A stretch of DNA of 64,000 nucleotides from Amborella trichopoda (lineage: Eukaryota > Streptophyta > Magnoliopsida > Amborellales > Amborellaceae), in NCBI RefSeq assembly GCF_000471905.2, contig NW_006496628.1:492093-556092 (forward strand), in the 5' to 3' direction. A model generated the notes under the pieces. The model did no database searches. It was not told the DNA's origin and saw nothing but the letters and a program-made list of their open reading frames with translations. Position 1 is the first letter of the stretch. Every line of letters begins with the position of its first letter. A program made the position numbers and the translations under genes. Of this stretch, positions 34,126 to 45,766 are shown one piece after another.

Positions 34126-35218
34126 TCTACACCCTCCTATCCGTCTCTCTCCTAGCACCTTCACATCTGCCCCTCTCCCTGCACCTTCTCATTCAGCCCT
34201 CCCTGCACCCTTTCATCCACCTATCTCTCTCTCCACACCTTCTCATTTGCCCCTGTTTGTACATTTTCTCATCTGCCCCTCTCCCACCATTCTCTCATTC
34301 GCCCCTCTTTCTACACTCCCTTATCTCACCCCTCAAAGCTTAGACTCGCACCTTAGGCGGGTCCATCCTCCATTTGCCCCTCTCACCTATTTTTCTCTCA
34401 CTTTAAACACTATCTCCTCTCTTTAAAACATATCTTAACTTCTCATTCATATTTTATTTTGTTTTTATTTCATCATTATTTTTTTTCTCTCTTTACTCAT
34501 TGCTTCTTTTACCTCTTGAGCACTCGATTCGGGGTCGTCCTGAGATAGTACCCTAGGAATCTAACTCTTGGACTGCTACTCTAACCATCTGCTATTACAG
34601 TGTAGTTGAGTCAAAAGAGATGTTGATTCTCTTATACTCGGTCACTCGGGTTGGGATCATCTTGAGTCATCTTTTTTTAGAGTTCTAACCCTTTCACTAC
34701 CCTCACGGAGTCACACAGTGTTCGGGTTATGAAGGGCTTCCATCTCTCTCTCTCTCTGTCTCTCTGTCTCTATCTCTCTCTCTGTCTCTATCTCTCTCTC
34801 TCTCACACACACACACACTTTCTTCTAGGGAACTCTTTGGGTTTGTGAGATAGTTAGAGGCTCTGCCCTGTAACTCCACCTTCCAAATCCTCTGGGTACC
34901 AAGGCTTCAAGCCTGATGCTTTTCTTTGTCTCCGATAATACCTCTTAGGAGAGGTTACACGGAGAAGCTGCCTAATTTTATTTGGCTCATCCCTTCACTT
35001 CTTCAACTTTATCTTCTTCTTCTCATTTCTAAACCAAGTTTTCGCAATTGGGACATGTTTTGAATTGTTTGCGTAGTTATGTATTGACCACCGTCAGCAA
35101 AAAATACTTGCTTTAAGATGAAGTCTTATAAAGTAGGAAGAAGGGGAATATGGGGAACGCATGATGCTTGACCTGGTAATTAGGGCAATTTTTCTCTTCA
35201 ATGCTAAGCTTTCAAAGG
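34126..35218. other. Leader remnant and junction toward reverse gag
   Basis: CT-rich sequence continues to about 34500. Ordinary sequence with a CT/CA microsatellite (about 34746-34820) follows, reaching the end of a minus-strand gag at 35219. I see no gene. The change from plus-strand leader to minus-strand gag lies somewhere in 34830-35218. Confidence 0.5.
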
Positions 35219-37697
35219 CTATTTTCTCTTCCTATTTTTCTTAACAGGTACGGTCTTACGAGTTTGTGGCATAGATACCACATTCGCTTGCTGAATTGCC
35301 TCCCTCCTGAGGCTTTTCATCTTACCACGACCATGATGCTCCTGCCATGACTCGAGTATTTTGACAGGGGCTTGTGGAACAAGGGCTTCCAAGGTTTCAT
35401 GACTAAGAGCATCAAACTGCTCAACTATCTTAGGTAGAAAGGCTTCAAATTCTTGACCAACCTTTTGATGTGGAGGTGGTGTGTTTTTTATGAACACCTC
35501 ACCAATTCTTATAAACTCATCTTAGATGGCATGGAATCCCCAACAGTGGAACAGGTCATGTCCCTTCATCTGATGATAATGGCCACAAAAATCCTTACAC
35601 TCCTCCTTCAGGTACTTTGGCTTCTTAGGCAAGCAATGTTGAATCATTTCCTATTGCACAAGCATATCAAAGATGAATGCAAACATGTTAGGGGACACTT
35701 CATCGATAGGGACATTGCGAGGTTGTTCTTCTTGAACTGTGATCATGTGCAAAGCCTCCATTGTTTCACCTGCCCTCTTGGACTCATCTAATTGAACTCT
35801 CTCTTCTTCCTTTTCACTGTGGGAAGTAGAGGGTGTCTTTCTGGCATTTTTAGGGGTTATTGAAGTTAGTGTTCATGAGTTCTGACAGGTATATTTACAA
35901 TAATTTGTCCTTCAGCTATGGACTCTTGTATAAATGTCCTGAAACTCAAACATTGAGATATCTCGTGGCCCCACACCTGGTGGAATGGACACCAAAGTTT
36001 TCAGTTCCTAGAATCAAATGGTTGGGTTGTCTTGATGAGAGCAGAATAATCAAGCCTTGTAATTCCATCATTGCAAAAAGGTCTGGAAGAAGTTAGATGA
36101 TACTTCGTCTGGTTGTAAGGTCTGCACTTGTTCTTCTTCAATGGTGACTACATGCGAAGCTTCTGCAGTCTCGAAAGCTTTTCTGAGACTATCTAAATGA
36201 AAGTGTCCTTTCTAAGTTAGGGCTTCGATGTGATCTTTAAGATGGAAGCAGTCTTGCACATGATGACTCAAAATCCGATTATAGGCACAACAATTCTTGT
36301 TATTGTTGAGTCCCACCTGGTCTGGTCTCTTCGGCTCATGAAGAACTATCATACCTTGTTCCAACAACATTTTCAACAGGACATGTACCCAAGCTTTGTT
36401 AAGATATACTGCTTGTTCAACCTATGCTCAAAGTAATTAGGCTGGTACAGGTTTAGTGGTGGAGGTACCCTGTTATAAGCATGAGGTTGTTGTTGTCGTT
36501 GTTGGGGTTCCCCTTGACCCCTGAATTGTGTTATTCCCCGTGAAGTATCCAATGTTTTAAGTGGTGCATTGAAAGTAGGAGGTTTGAGAAGATTGTGTGT
36601 GGCAGTAACCGCTATACTGACTGTATCTCTTTGTTGACTAGTGCGAGGGTCAGACCTGTTATTATTGAAGGTCCGACCTTGAAACCCCTCCCCCCCCCCC
36701 TCGAGGTCTAAGCTTGAGTTCCATCATGGTGCTTAATTAAGCTTTCAATCTTTACTGCCTTTGAAATCATGTCTGAAAAAGTGGTAGGGTTAGAATCTTC
36801 CACATGAAGGGAGATTTCCTTCTTCATGTTCCTAATGCATGTTTGCACAACATCAATCTCGGGCATGGGGTTACTCTGGTACACCGCGAGATCCCTCCAT
36901 CTTTGGATGTATTTTTTTACTGGTTCGTTCACCCTTTGAGTCATAGTGAGAACTTCTATAAATTGAAGTTCTCACTCAACTTCATAAATTTTCTTGTAGA
37001 ACAGTTGTTACCTCTCTTCCCAAGAGTGAACAGAATTTGGAGGTAAACATGCATATCATTTGAAGGAAGGATCAACTAGTGTTTCCATGAACTATCGAAG
37101 AAGCAGTCTAGGATCGGAAGCTGACTCTTGACATGCTGACACAAAGTATGTCAGATATTGTTGGGGTGAGCCGGTGCTGTCAAAGATAGGCAACCTTCCT
37201 TTTTGATAACCTGGGGAAAAGGGACTTGATCAATGATGGGTGGGTAAGGCTTCCTACAATGAGCATTTTTCATGGACCTTTTGAAACTTGTAAGCATTGA
37301 ATGCTTTGATTGATCATGTTTTGAATGTCTTCCCTGGGTAACTGCTAGGGAAATAGCTTGAGAAGTTATATTGGGTTGGCCATCAGGAAAGACTGGGGGA
37401 ATTGGAGGTCGTGAAGTTTGAGATAAAGGAGGAGATGGAGGTCTTCGCTCTTCTTATTCAAATTGAGGTTTAAGAAGAGAATTTGCTCCCTGATGTGGAG
37501 ATACACCGATTGGTCGAGCATTTTCTAGCTCTTTGAGACTGTTGAAGATATGTTCCAGGGTTTCGTTAAAGCGTGCCATCGGGTTTTTGGGATCATCACC
37601 ATCTTGATTTACTACCATCACATCAGCTTGTTCTTTAGAGTTGAGTGACTCATGGGTAGAAGTAGTCCTAGTTTGCTTCTTTGACGACCGAGTCTTC
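35219..37697 (-). pseudogene. Tat-like Gypsy gag relic, locus 1
   Basis: Gag forms the virus-like particle of the element. Read from 37697 down, the order is a TRSSKKQTR start (the initiator codon is AAG, not ATG), a variable domain with DGDDPKNPMARFNETLEH, the capsid region (KGRLPIFDSTGSP, then NEPVKKYIQRWRDLAV and VQTCIRNMKKEISLHVE), and two zinc-finger-like motifs, WCPFHQVWGHEISQC (about 35990) and CGHYHQMKGHDLFHC (about 35570). It ends with KKNRKRK near 35219. Several in-frame stops and shifts split it. It is homologous to the gag at 56230-57584. Its protease and pol should follow at lower coordinates but are missing; plus-strand leader is found instead. Confidence 0.8.
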
Positions 37698-37745
37698 TTC
37701 GGCCTAATAAAGTGCACGACAGGATAAGGAGAAAGCACACGCGGT

Positions 37746-38170
37746 AGTGAGTGCGTGTGGCAGACTGAATGCGCGCAACGGTGAGTGCACGCAGTAGTGG
37801 GAATGCACACGACAGTGCATGCACGCGGCAGTGGGAGAGCGCGCGACAGAGAATGTGCACACGACAGTGAGTGCATGTGGTAGTGAGAATGCATGCAGTA
37901 GTGGGAGAGCGCATGACAGAGAATGCGCATGTGGTAGTGCGTGTGGTAGTGGGAGTGCGCACGCCAGTGGGAGAGTGCTGTAGAGAATGTGCGCAAGGCA
38001 GTGAGTGCGCGTGGTAGAGTGAATGCACGCGACAGTGAGTGCACGTGGCAATAGGAATGTGTGCGATAGTGGGAGAGCGCACGGTAGAGAAAGTGCGCAT
38101 GGCAGTGAGAGCACGTGATAGTGTGAATGCGCGTGCTAGTGAATGCACGTGACAGTGGGAACATGCACGG
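37746..38170. repeat. Alternating 16/18-bp minisatellite, about 25 units
   Basis: Units of the types AGTGAGTGCACGTGGC (16 bp) and AGTGGGAGAGCGCACGAC (18 bp) alternate, with GTGGGAGAGYG landmarks at 37831, 37901, 37968 and 38069. Most units contain runs of alternating purine and pyrimidine (GCGCGC, GTGCAC, GCGCAT). It lies between the start of the reverse gag and the Tekay LTR, so either element could own it. His/Ser/Arg/Thr-rich frames across it in three phases are artefacts. Confidence 0.9.
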
Positions 38171-38199
38171 TGGAGAGAGAAGAAGAAAATCAGTGCCGT

Positions 38200-41011
38200 G
38201 AGTGTGATTGGTCAAACTTGTACTGTTGTTGTACGTGTCATTGCCGCGCCGTACCTGTCAACACCGTACACAGCAGTGGTCAGCCACAGTGATTTCCACC
38301 TACCCGGTCAGCCACAGTGTTTCCCACCTACCTTGGGTACATAAACCCCTCTCCCCATCCTTTTCACTGCTGTTTCCCTTTCTTGCTCTCACACATAATC
38401 TCTCTCCAGAACCAGGAGAGTGAACTTCTGCCCTTGGTGAGAGCCGGTGCTATGAGCTTGACGTGGCTTGCGAGTGGGAGGTTTGGAGGCACCGTTGAGC
38501 ACAGGTAAGTAGGTTTAGCATCTATGCCCCAAGAAATAATGTAGAAATCAATTTTAAGTATTGAAAGGGGGAAAATGATAGGATGAGAGGTATGAATGCG
38601 AATGGGTTAAGATGAGCTTGATATTCCAGATTTGTGCCTCTATGTGCCATGATTATTTGAGCAATGTAAATGATCTTGCTAGTTGTGGAAATTTGTGAAA
38701 TAAATTACTTGTAATATTAGTTCATGTGAGCAAGGTTTTGTATCAAGATTTGTACTTTTTTGTGAAACATTGAGTATTCTTTAAAGCATGTTAAACTTGA
38801 GAATAAGAATTTCTAGAACTGTGACTATTCTTGTTTCGAATATTTGAGTGGTTAAACGGCGTCTATATGGATCCAAACCGGTTTTGAATGAATGATATGG
38901 TTATGAATTCAATGTTTCTTTTTATATCACCTTGAAATTCAGTATGGATTAGAAACTATGCTTCAAAATGCGTGGGTATGCCACTTTTAAAGGATCACAA
39001 AAAATTCCTGGATTGTCACTCTTTTGTGCCAAGCTTTTGACCTATCAAATGTTATTCAAATTCTCTCAAATCACCGCCATTTGGTAATATATGTTTCTAC
39101 TACGATGTTTATGTTTTAACCTTGTCCAAATTCTTCATAAATTATGACCTATACTTTAAATTGTGCACATATGTCACTGTTAGCAAATTTCGATGGATTT
39201 CACAACTATTACCTTTGTCATCATAAGTTTTGACTAGCCAAACCTAGTCCAAATAATTCTAAACTACTTCCATTTGAAATATATGTGTGTGTCCTAAAAG
39301 TTTCATGTTGAACTTATTTTGAAATTCCCTGTAGATTGAGAGTTATGCCCTGGAATGTGAGGGTATATCACTGTTCCCAGTTGTAGGAATTCCAGCAACT
39401 ATCACCCACATTGTTCCGAGCTTTTGACCCATAAAACGAAGTCCAAATGCCTTAAAACCCAAGCCATGTTAAAGATCCATGTTGAAAATTAAAGTTTTAT
39501 GCTTAAATCATGTTGAAATTCTCACTAGATTGGGAGATATGCCCCTGAGAAGAGGGGTATATCACTGCTATGCACTACCAAGATTTTCAGATTTGTGCCT
39601 ATTTAAAAAACAAGTAGTTTTGCACTCAAAATCTACCCAAATGTGTTCAAACCATTTTTATATGAATCATGAGTAATTCTATCTCGAAATTTGCTTTGAA
39701 ACCATTCTATAATGCTTTATGGATTGAGAGTTACGATCGTGCCAAGAAGGACATGCCACTGTCTCAACTGTACAGCAAGTTTCAGATGCTATGCCTCCAC
39801 CCTACCAAGATTTTGAAGGGTCAAACGAGATCCAAAATCTTTCAAACTACCTCCACTTAAAAGATGTGCATGTATATTGTAAAAATTGGTTTTGGAATCT
39901 TCTCCAAATTCTGAAGGGATCAAAAGTTATGCCCTATTTATGACAGGACGGCGCTGCCTGAAATTGCAGAAAATGTGAATACTGATAATGTGATACTAAA
40001 TATTGATACTGTGATACTGAATATTGATATTGTGCTACTGAATACTAATATTGTCATACTATGATACTAAATACTGATACTGTGATACTATGATACTGAT
40101 ATTGAGATACTGTGAATATTGATATTGTGATACTGACCACTACGTAATGGACCACCCATTGGTAGTGGGTACTGTTCTTTTATGATATTGTGATATTGAC
40201 TGTGATACATGTTCAATTATAGATTAATTGAGTGATGTTGAGGAATGCATAGCATGAGGAATAGCAATGGTACTTGTAATGGATAGGCTTTCTGAACTAC
40301 TAATTTATATGATATCGAATATCTGATCTGTGATTTCTGATTATGTATATGATGCCTGCATTGTGATTGTAGTGATTGAATGATAACTGCTTTTTTAATA
40401 TGATGCCTGTAATTGAAGCATTAATCTGATTTCTGATTTACATGACTGTTGCATTATGACTTCTTATAATTGGAAGAGCTTCTTATGATGCATGAATAGA
40501 CTCATTAGTGATGCTTAGTACCTAGATCTACTTATGATGCTTAGTACCTAGATCTACTTATTGGGCTTTATATCTCATTCCATTGTATCTCCTCTCCTTA
40601 TAGATTTCTAGTGGCAGGTTCAGGGCCAAGAGTACGTGTTTTGCAACTGGAAGTTGAAGTCTTATTCTTAGAAGAAGGAGAAGAATCCAGATCTTGTATG
40701 TAATTGGACAGTTTAGCCCTGTTTTGTTCATTTTGGCAATGTGTAATATTGGGCACTGATGCCTCAAACTCCAGTGTAAAATTTGGAAGAAATTTTATAT
40801 AGTCGATTTTTAGTGTATGAGACTTTCTCTTTAGATTTTCATCTGTTCTTAGAAATTTTGTTTTAGTTATTTTCATGGTTTACTTTGATCACCGATCTTA
40901 AAGCCGTTGAGTCTACTCCGACCTGAGTGAAATACGCTACATTGGGATGACAAACCCGCACCCGAGACCTCCATCGAGTAAAGAATAGGGTTCAGGGGTC
41001 GAGCCATGACA
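38200..41011 (+). mobile_element. Tekay/Del-like Gypsy 5' LTR
   Basis: The 3' end is firm: 'gggtcgagccatgaca' at 41011 is followed by a primer-binding site and a gag start. A TATA-like 'gggtacataaac' near 38335, 'gagagccggtgctatgag', and 'aggtaagtaggtttagc' follow the layout of Del/Tekay LTRs. The 5' end is not defined; about 38200 is an estimate where the GC minisatellite stops. LTRs of 2-4 kb are usual in this lineage. It contains a degenerate 'tgatactgaatatt' repeat and a 25-bp duplication (40509-40559). Short frames within it show no domains. Confidence 0.7.
39977..40138. repeat. AT-rich 'tgatactgaatattgatat' minisatellite
   Basis: About eight to ten irregular units of 18-21 bp are built from the words 'tgatact' and 'gaatattgatat'. 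The array is internal to the Tekay LTR. Confidence 0.85.
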
Positions 41012-41012
41012 G

Positions 41013-41028
41013 TTGCAGTATCAGAGCA
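41013..41028 (+). other. Primer-binding site of the Tekay element
   Basis: TTGCAGTATCAGAGCA is TTGGTATCAGAGCA (initiator Met tRNA complement) with a small change in the middle. It directly follows the LTR end. Confidence 0.75.
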
Positions 41029-41119
41029 GCCAGGATAGGATCCTTGGCTTAAGGAGTTTTAGAAGTGTCATTAGAATAGTTTTAGTTGCAGATTAGTGAT
41101 TGAGTGCTCCTATGCTGGG

Positions 41120-41500
41120 ATGGTGATCCCGAGGGCTCATGCCAACCATGCAAGCTCTATCAATGAGAATACCGAGGCCCTCGGTGAACATTGTCGCACT
41201 CTGGGGGCCATGACCCAAATGATGAAAGAGTCAATGCCCACCCCATCTACCCCTACCCCAGAGTAAAATGATAGTAACCTAATAGAGTGATTTAAGAGGT
41301 CAGCACCTCCAACTTTCTTAGGGTAGGGAGGAGTAAAGAGAGGTGAGAGACGGCTAATGCAAGTCGAAAAAATATTTGGAGTCTTATAGTGCTCGGATGA
41401 GCAGAAGTTGAGACTGGGTACCTTCATGCTAGAAGGGGCCACCGAAGATTGGTGGCATTCGGTCCAACAGGCATGGGAAGAAGAAGAGAGTATCTACTTG
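41120..41500 (+). pseudogene. Tekay/Del-like gag, N-terminal part
   Basis: From the ATG at 41120 the frame gives MVIPRAHANH, then FKRSAPPTFLG, QVEKIFGVL, CSDEQKLRLGTFML and EGATEDWWHS. These are the conserved steps of the Del/Tekay capsid domain (F..L.PPTF, IEKIF, C.DEEKVRLATF.L, A..WW). The whole stretch stays in one frame. It is interrupted only by nonsense codons: TAA after PTPE, TGA before FKRS, TAG after FLG and TAG before CSDE. It stops at about 41500, where reversed Tat 3' UTR begins. The rest of the element is missing. Confidence 0.85.
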
Positions 41501-41740
41501 GGTTTTCATTCGTGGCGTTTGGAGTTTTACCTGTGATGCATTTTTAGGTTTTCATCATGTCCATTTTTTTATTTTCTTTTTTTTTGTTTGTGATGCCTTT
41601 TCAGGTTTTCACTAGGCTTTTGAGCCTGTTACGGGTAGTATTTTTTGAGATACATCGCATTAATGGGATCGTTGAGTTTAGATCCCTCTTGATTTTTGAT
41701 CTTCTAAGAATTGCCTGCGTGCACTGGGGTAACCAGGAAT
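41500..41740 (-). mobile_element. Tat element A 3' untranslated region
   Basis: On the minus strand after the integrase end, the words 'gtgaaaacctgaaaaggca', 'acatgatgaaaaccta' and 'aaaagaaaataaaa' occur twice at about 80-base spacing. They match the tandem 3' UTR units at 26406-26640. The UTR is cut at about 41500 by the Tekay gag, so the 3' LTR of element A is not here. Confidence 0.65.
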
Positions 41741-42760
41741 GGCCCCTCCCAATTAGGTTTGAACTTGCTTAAAGGGTGTGGATTTGCAGGAGTGTGGAAG
41801 ATTTTCTTGAGTACCATGTGTCCTTCCCTGAATTGTCGAGGAACAATTTTTCTTTGGTATGCCCTCTTGATTCTACACTGGTAAGCAATGATATTTTGTG
41901 TTTCTCATAGTCGTCTTTCATCTAAAGTAACGAGGTCAGCGATTCGTGCTTTGATCTTTTGTTCCTCATCTGATTTTTTGTGAAAAGCACTCGGAGAGAC
42001 GATATCTCAACTTCAATGGGTAGCACTGCTTCCATACTATACACCAATGAATATGGGATCATGCCAGTAGGAGTCTTCCCAGTTGTCCGGTAGGCCCATA
42101 GCGCGTTGTTTAGTTTTTCAGACCAATCCTTGCCACCTTCTATTATTTTATCTATAATTTTGAGAAATCCTTTATTTGTGGCCCTTGCTTGTCCATTTAC
42201 TTGAGGATAGTAAGGTGCGGAGAATTTTTTTATCCCGAAATATTTGCACACCTTAGTGACCTTTTCATTTTTGAGATTGGATTCGTTTCAGTAATGATTG
42301 ACTCCGGAACACCGAGTCTGAATACAATATTGTTCGTTCTGAAACAGACAACATGCTGTCCTTCAATTTCTTCAAATGATGCGGCCTCTACCCATTTGGT
42401 GAAGTACTCTGTAACTTTTAATATTAAACGATTGCCATTTGAGGCTTTCGATGACATAATTCTAATGATATCCATACCCCATGGTAAAGGGCCATATGGG
42501 CAGTGTTCAGTTGAGTGGTACGGGCGGTGCATGAATAAGGTCTCCATAAAGTTGACATATGGGACACCTCTTAACGAACTTCCAACAATCTTTGGCCATG
42601 CTGGTCCAGTAATAGCCTTGGCGCCTAATTTTCTGAGCTAAGCGGGCTACCCCAGAATGACCTCCTTCATTGTGTAACTCTGTCAGTACTTGGTCAATTT
42701 TTGGCTAATCGAGACACCGTAGAATGATGCCATCGAAGGATTTCATAAACAGAAGATCAC
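41740..42760 (-). pseudogene. Tat element A integrase
   Basis: Integrase inserts the cDNA. The minus strand shows the first catalytic region GMDIIRIM with YFTKWVEAASF, then ESIITETNP, where the usual TDNG motif should be, then CKYFGIKKFSAPYYPQVNGQ and ALWAYRTTGKT with PYSLVYSMEAVLP, and a C-terminal FKPNWEGPFLV-like end. The second catalytic Asp reads Glu in a disrupted motif. The catalytic Glu after NGQA reads Arg (NGQARATNK). A frameshift separates the two halves near 42240. The enzyme cannot be active. It is flanked by the RNase H domains upstream and the 3' UTR downstream. Confidence 0.85.
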
Positions 42761-42935
42761 CTCTTACTAAGAATCCCATAGAAAACCTTTAAAGGGCCTC
42801 TTTATCCTTTTTGGTGGCTCCTTCAGGGTATAACCCATGTTTCAGCAAGGACAGAACATCGTGAAACCATGGTTTTGCCTTAACTAGTGCATTTGAAGCC
42901 ACGAGAGACACTTCCCCATCGATCTCATTTTCTTG

Positions 42936-43892
42936 CTATATTTTGTTTTCGATCCTTGGTAGGGAAGGATCATGTTTGTTCCTGATGTAAAATGGCATCA
43001 CGCTGATTTCTGGAGGAATTTCAACCATTGAAGCAAGGGTTGCAAGGGTGTCAGCGAACCGGTTATTTTCCTTAGTTACATGATGAGAAGTGATTTTCTT
43101 AAAATATGGGATCATCTTTTCCACCTTTCCTGATAGGGTTTGAGCTTTTCTTCTTTCGCCTTCCAAACTTGGTTTATGATGAGTAAGAGTCACCAATCAC
43201 TCGTATTTGCTGGATTTTCATTCCCATGGCATTCTCGAGCCCAGCTATCAAGGCTTCATATTCAATAATGTTATTGGTACATGGGAAATTCAATCTGATG
43301 GCATTAGAATCTTCTCAAGAGAGAATAGTATGACTCTTATACCGGACTCATATTCATTCTTTGCACTGTCGAAGTATAGCTCCCAAATTTAGTCCTCAAT
43401 TGTGAAGAGGTTCTCATCAGGGAGATTTGTGTTGACGAGAGTGTTATCTGACAGTGCGTGTTCAGTTAAGTGATCAGCAATGACTTGTCTTTTGATTGAT
43501 TTTTTAGTAACATATTCGATCTCGAACTCGCTCAATAGCATTCTCTACTTCGCCAAACGTCTGTTAAGGACTGGTCTCTCCAATAGGTACTTGAGTGGGT
43601 CTAATCTTGATATGAGCTTGCCTGTATGAGATAAGACATAATGTCTTAATTTCTTCATAGACCACACAAGTGTTAAGCAATGATTCTCCACATCTGTGTA
43701 TCTTGTCTCATAGTCGACCATGGTTTTGCTGATATAGTATATCATTTGTACTTTTCCATGATCGTCGTATTGTTCGAGCATTGCTCTCATGGTCTTGTCT
43801 TTCATAGATATGTATAGAAGTAGGGTTTTGTCTAGATTAGGAAGGCTAAGGACAGGAGGTTTTGTGAGGTACTCCTTCATTTGATCAAACAC
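42936..43892 (-). pseudogene. Tat element A RNase H plus additional archaeal-type RNase H
   Basis: The first domain (about 43892-43400) has LLLYISMKDKTMRAMLEQ, YYISKTM, RYTDVENHCL and LRHYVLSH, the usual Gypsy RNase H landmarks. After a linker, a second RNase H begins near 43390 with IWELYFDSA, then RLNFPCTNNIIEYEALIAGL and VIGDS, and ends near ENNRFADTLATLAS. A second, archaeal-type RNase H between RNase H and integrase is a hallmark of the Tat lineage (Tat, Ogre, Retand). Stops and a frame change near 43200 break it. Confidence 0.8.
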
Positions 43893-43989
43893 TTATTAGC
43901 ATTCATTATCCCATAAGAATGAGGTATCTTTCTTAAGGAGTCTATTGAATGGTGTGCATTTGTCTGCCACTTGTGAAATAAAACGCCTT

Positions 43990-44740
43990 ATGGCTTGCAT
44001 GCGACCTTGAAGCCCACAGATTTCTTTGATGTTTCAGGGAGAGGGAATTGCAGTGATGGATCGTATTTTGGGCGGGTCCACTTCGATGCCCCTTTGGCTT
44101 ACTATAAAGCCTAGTAATTTACAATAGTTCAACTCCAAAGGCACATTTATGTGGATTGAGTTTGAGTTGATGTTTTCAGAGTCTTCCGAAAATAGTTCTC
44201 AGGTTGGTGCGATGATCAGACATGGTCTTCGACTTGACCAGAATGTCGTCGACATAGTCTTCTATTATGGTATGCATTAAGTCGTGGAAGATGCTAGTCA
44301 TTGCCCGTTGATAAGTTGCCCCAGCATTTTTTAGGCCAAAGGGCATGACACAATAGTAGTAGGTTCCCCATTACGTTATGAATGAAGTCTTGGTTTGGTC
44401 TTCTGTCATGAGGATTTGGTTGTAATGCGAAAAGCCGTCTATGAATGAAAACATCTCTCACGTCGCAGTGTTTTCGACCAAGGAATCTATATTTGATAAT
44501 GGAAAATTGTCTTTTGGGCATGCCTTGTTGAGGTCTCTGTAGTCGACAGACACTCAGATCCTCCCATCTTTCTTGGGTACGACCACTATGTTGGCCAACC
44601 ATTCTAAGTAATCGATAGGGTAATGAACTTCACCTTGAGCAGTTTGTTGATTTCTTTCTTAATTTTGAGCTCTAGGTGGGTCTTTTGACGTCGGAGTTTC
44701 TTCCTTACAATCTTTGATCCTTCGTTGAATATTAGGTGAT
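43990..44740 (-). pseudogene. Tat element A reverse transcriptase
   Basis: Read on the minus strand: WLANIVVVPKKDG (about 44600), VDYRDLNKACPKDNFPL, FSFIDGFSHYNQILM, KTSFIT, YYCVMPFGLKNAGATYQ, and the catalytic box YVDDILVKS (YVDD at 44245-44256). These are the ordered motifs of plant Gypsy RT. At least two frameshifts and a stop in the TF(V/I)T-WGT motif disrupt it. Upstream (44740-45700) lies a poorly conserved connector with no clear domain. Confidence 0.88.
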
Positions 44741-45766
44741 GTTGTACCAATGTGGGATCTAGCCCTGACATATCATCGTATTACTAGGCGAAGACAACAC
44801 AATATTCCTTGAGAAAGGAAATCATATTTTCCCACTCCTTAGGAGTTAGGGAGGTTCGAATCTTGGTTAACCTTGGTTCCTTCTCAGTTCTTAGATTTAC
44901 ATCAATCATCTCTTCGATGATAACCGTTGGGTCACCATCGAACCTCTTTTCAATTGCTCAACATGGAAAGTGAGCTCCTCATGTTGAGGGATTTCTTCAG
45001 ACTCTTGGCTCTCTTGATATTCGTCTTGGTCATCCAATCCGTCATCGTGGGTACTGTGCGCTATTATTGGGCTATCTTAAGTGTTCGTCCTTTTTGTAAA
45101 ATTCTTTTTCATTATTATCAATTTTATCATTTTTTGAATTTTCAATGGTTTTTGAAATAACACAAGAGGTGTCCCTTATGAGACTCGCAAGAGAAATGTT
45201 TGGGACTAGACGCGCAGGGTGGTTAGATGGCCACCCTGTGCCGATCCGATTTTTGGCACCTAAACTTGAAGGTGTCGCTGGTAGGCTTCCAGCGATTCTC
45301 AAGATAGAAGAATGATCGACCAATTATGTTCCTCGATTTGAATAAGTGGATGAGCACGCTTGACTGTGTTGGAGCTAATTGTGCATACCTTCAAATCCAG
45401 ATCAGTAAAAAGGTTTTTAATCCCTAGTTCTTGTGTGTGATGAGATGCAGATGAAGAATTCCCGACTGTAGAGGAATCAAGGATCACCTTTGGCTGTTTT
45501 GAGGGATGGGCACCAAGAGGATCGAGGCTTTGAGTGCCTATAGATACAAAGCCCAAATAGCTTGAAGGCTTCATATGGCTTTGAAATAGGGTGAGAGTAC
45601 ACTTGAGACTTCTTAGATCCTCGTTTTCTATTTTGGTTTGGGGTGATGTTGAAATCAACTCTGTTATGCCTTTCCCTTGACTCCCTAAGACTTGGCCTGG
45701 TTGGAAGCCTTAGGAAAAGAGCATGGACCAAGCCTCAAGAGACCCGAAGCCATATCCATGTTGGCA

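Noticed and set aside
33678-34426. Ser/Leu/Pro-rich open frames of 134-221 codons
   Set aside because: They come from a CT-rich 30-bp tandem array read in several phases at once; base composition explains them.
37454-38215. His/Ser/Arg/Thr-rich proteins of up to 253 codons on the minus strand
   Set aside because: Three phases are open simultaneously over the 16/18-bp array. Only the last part of one frame (below about 37700) is real gag.
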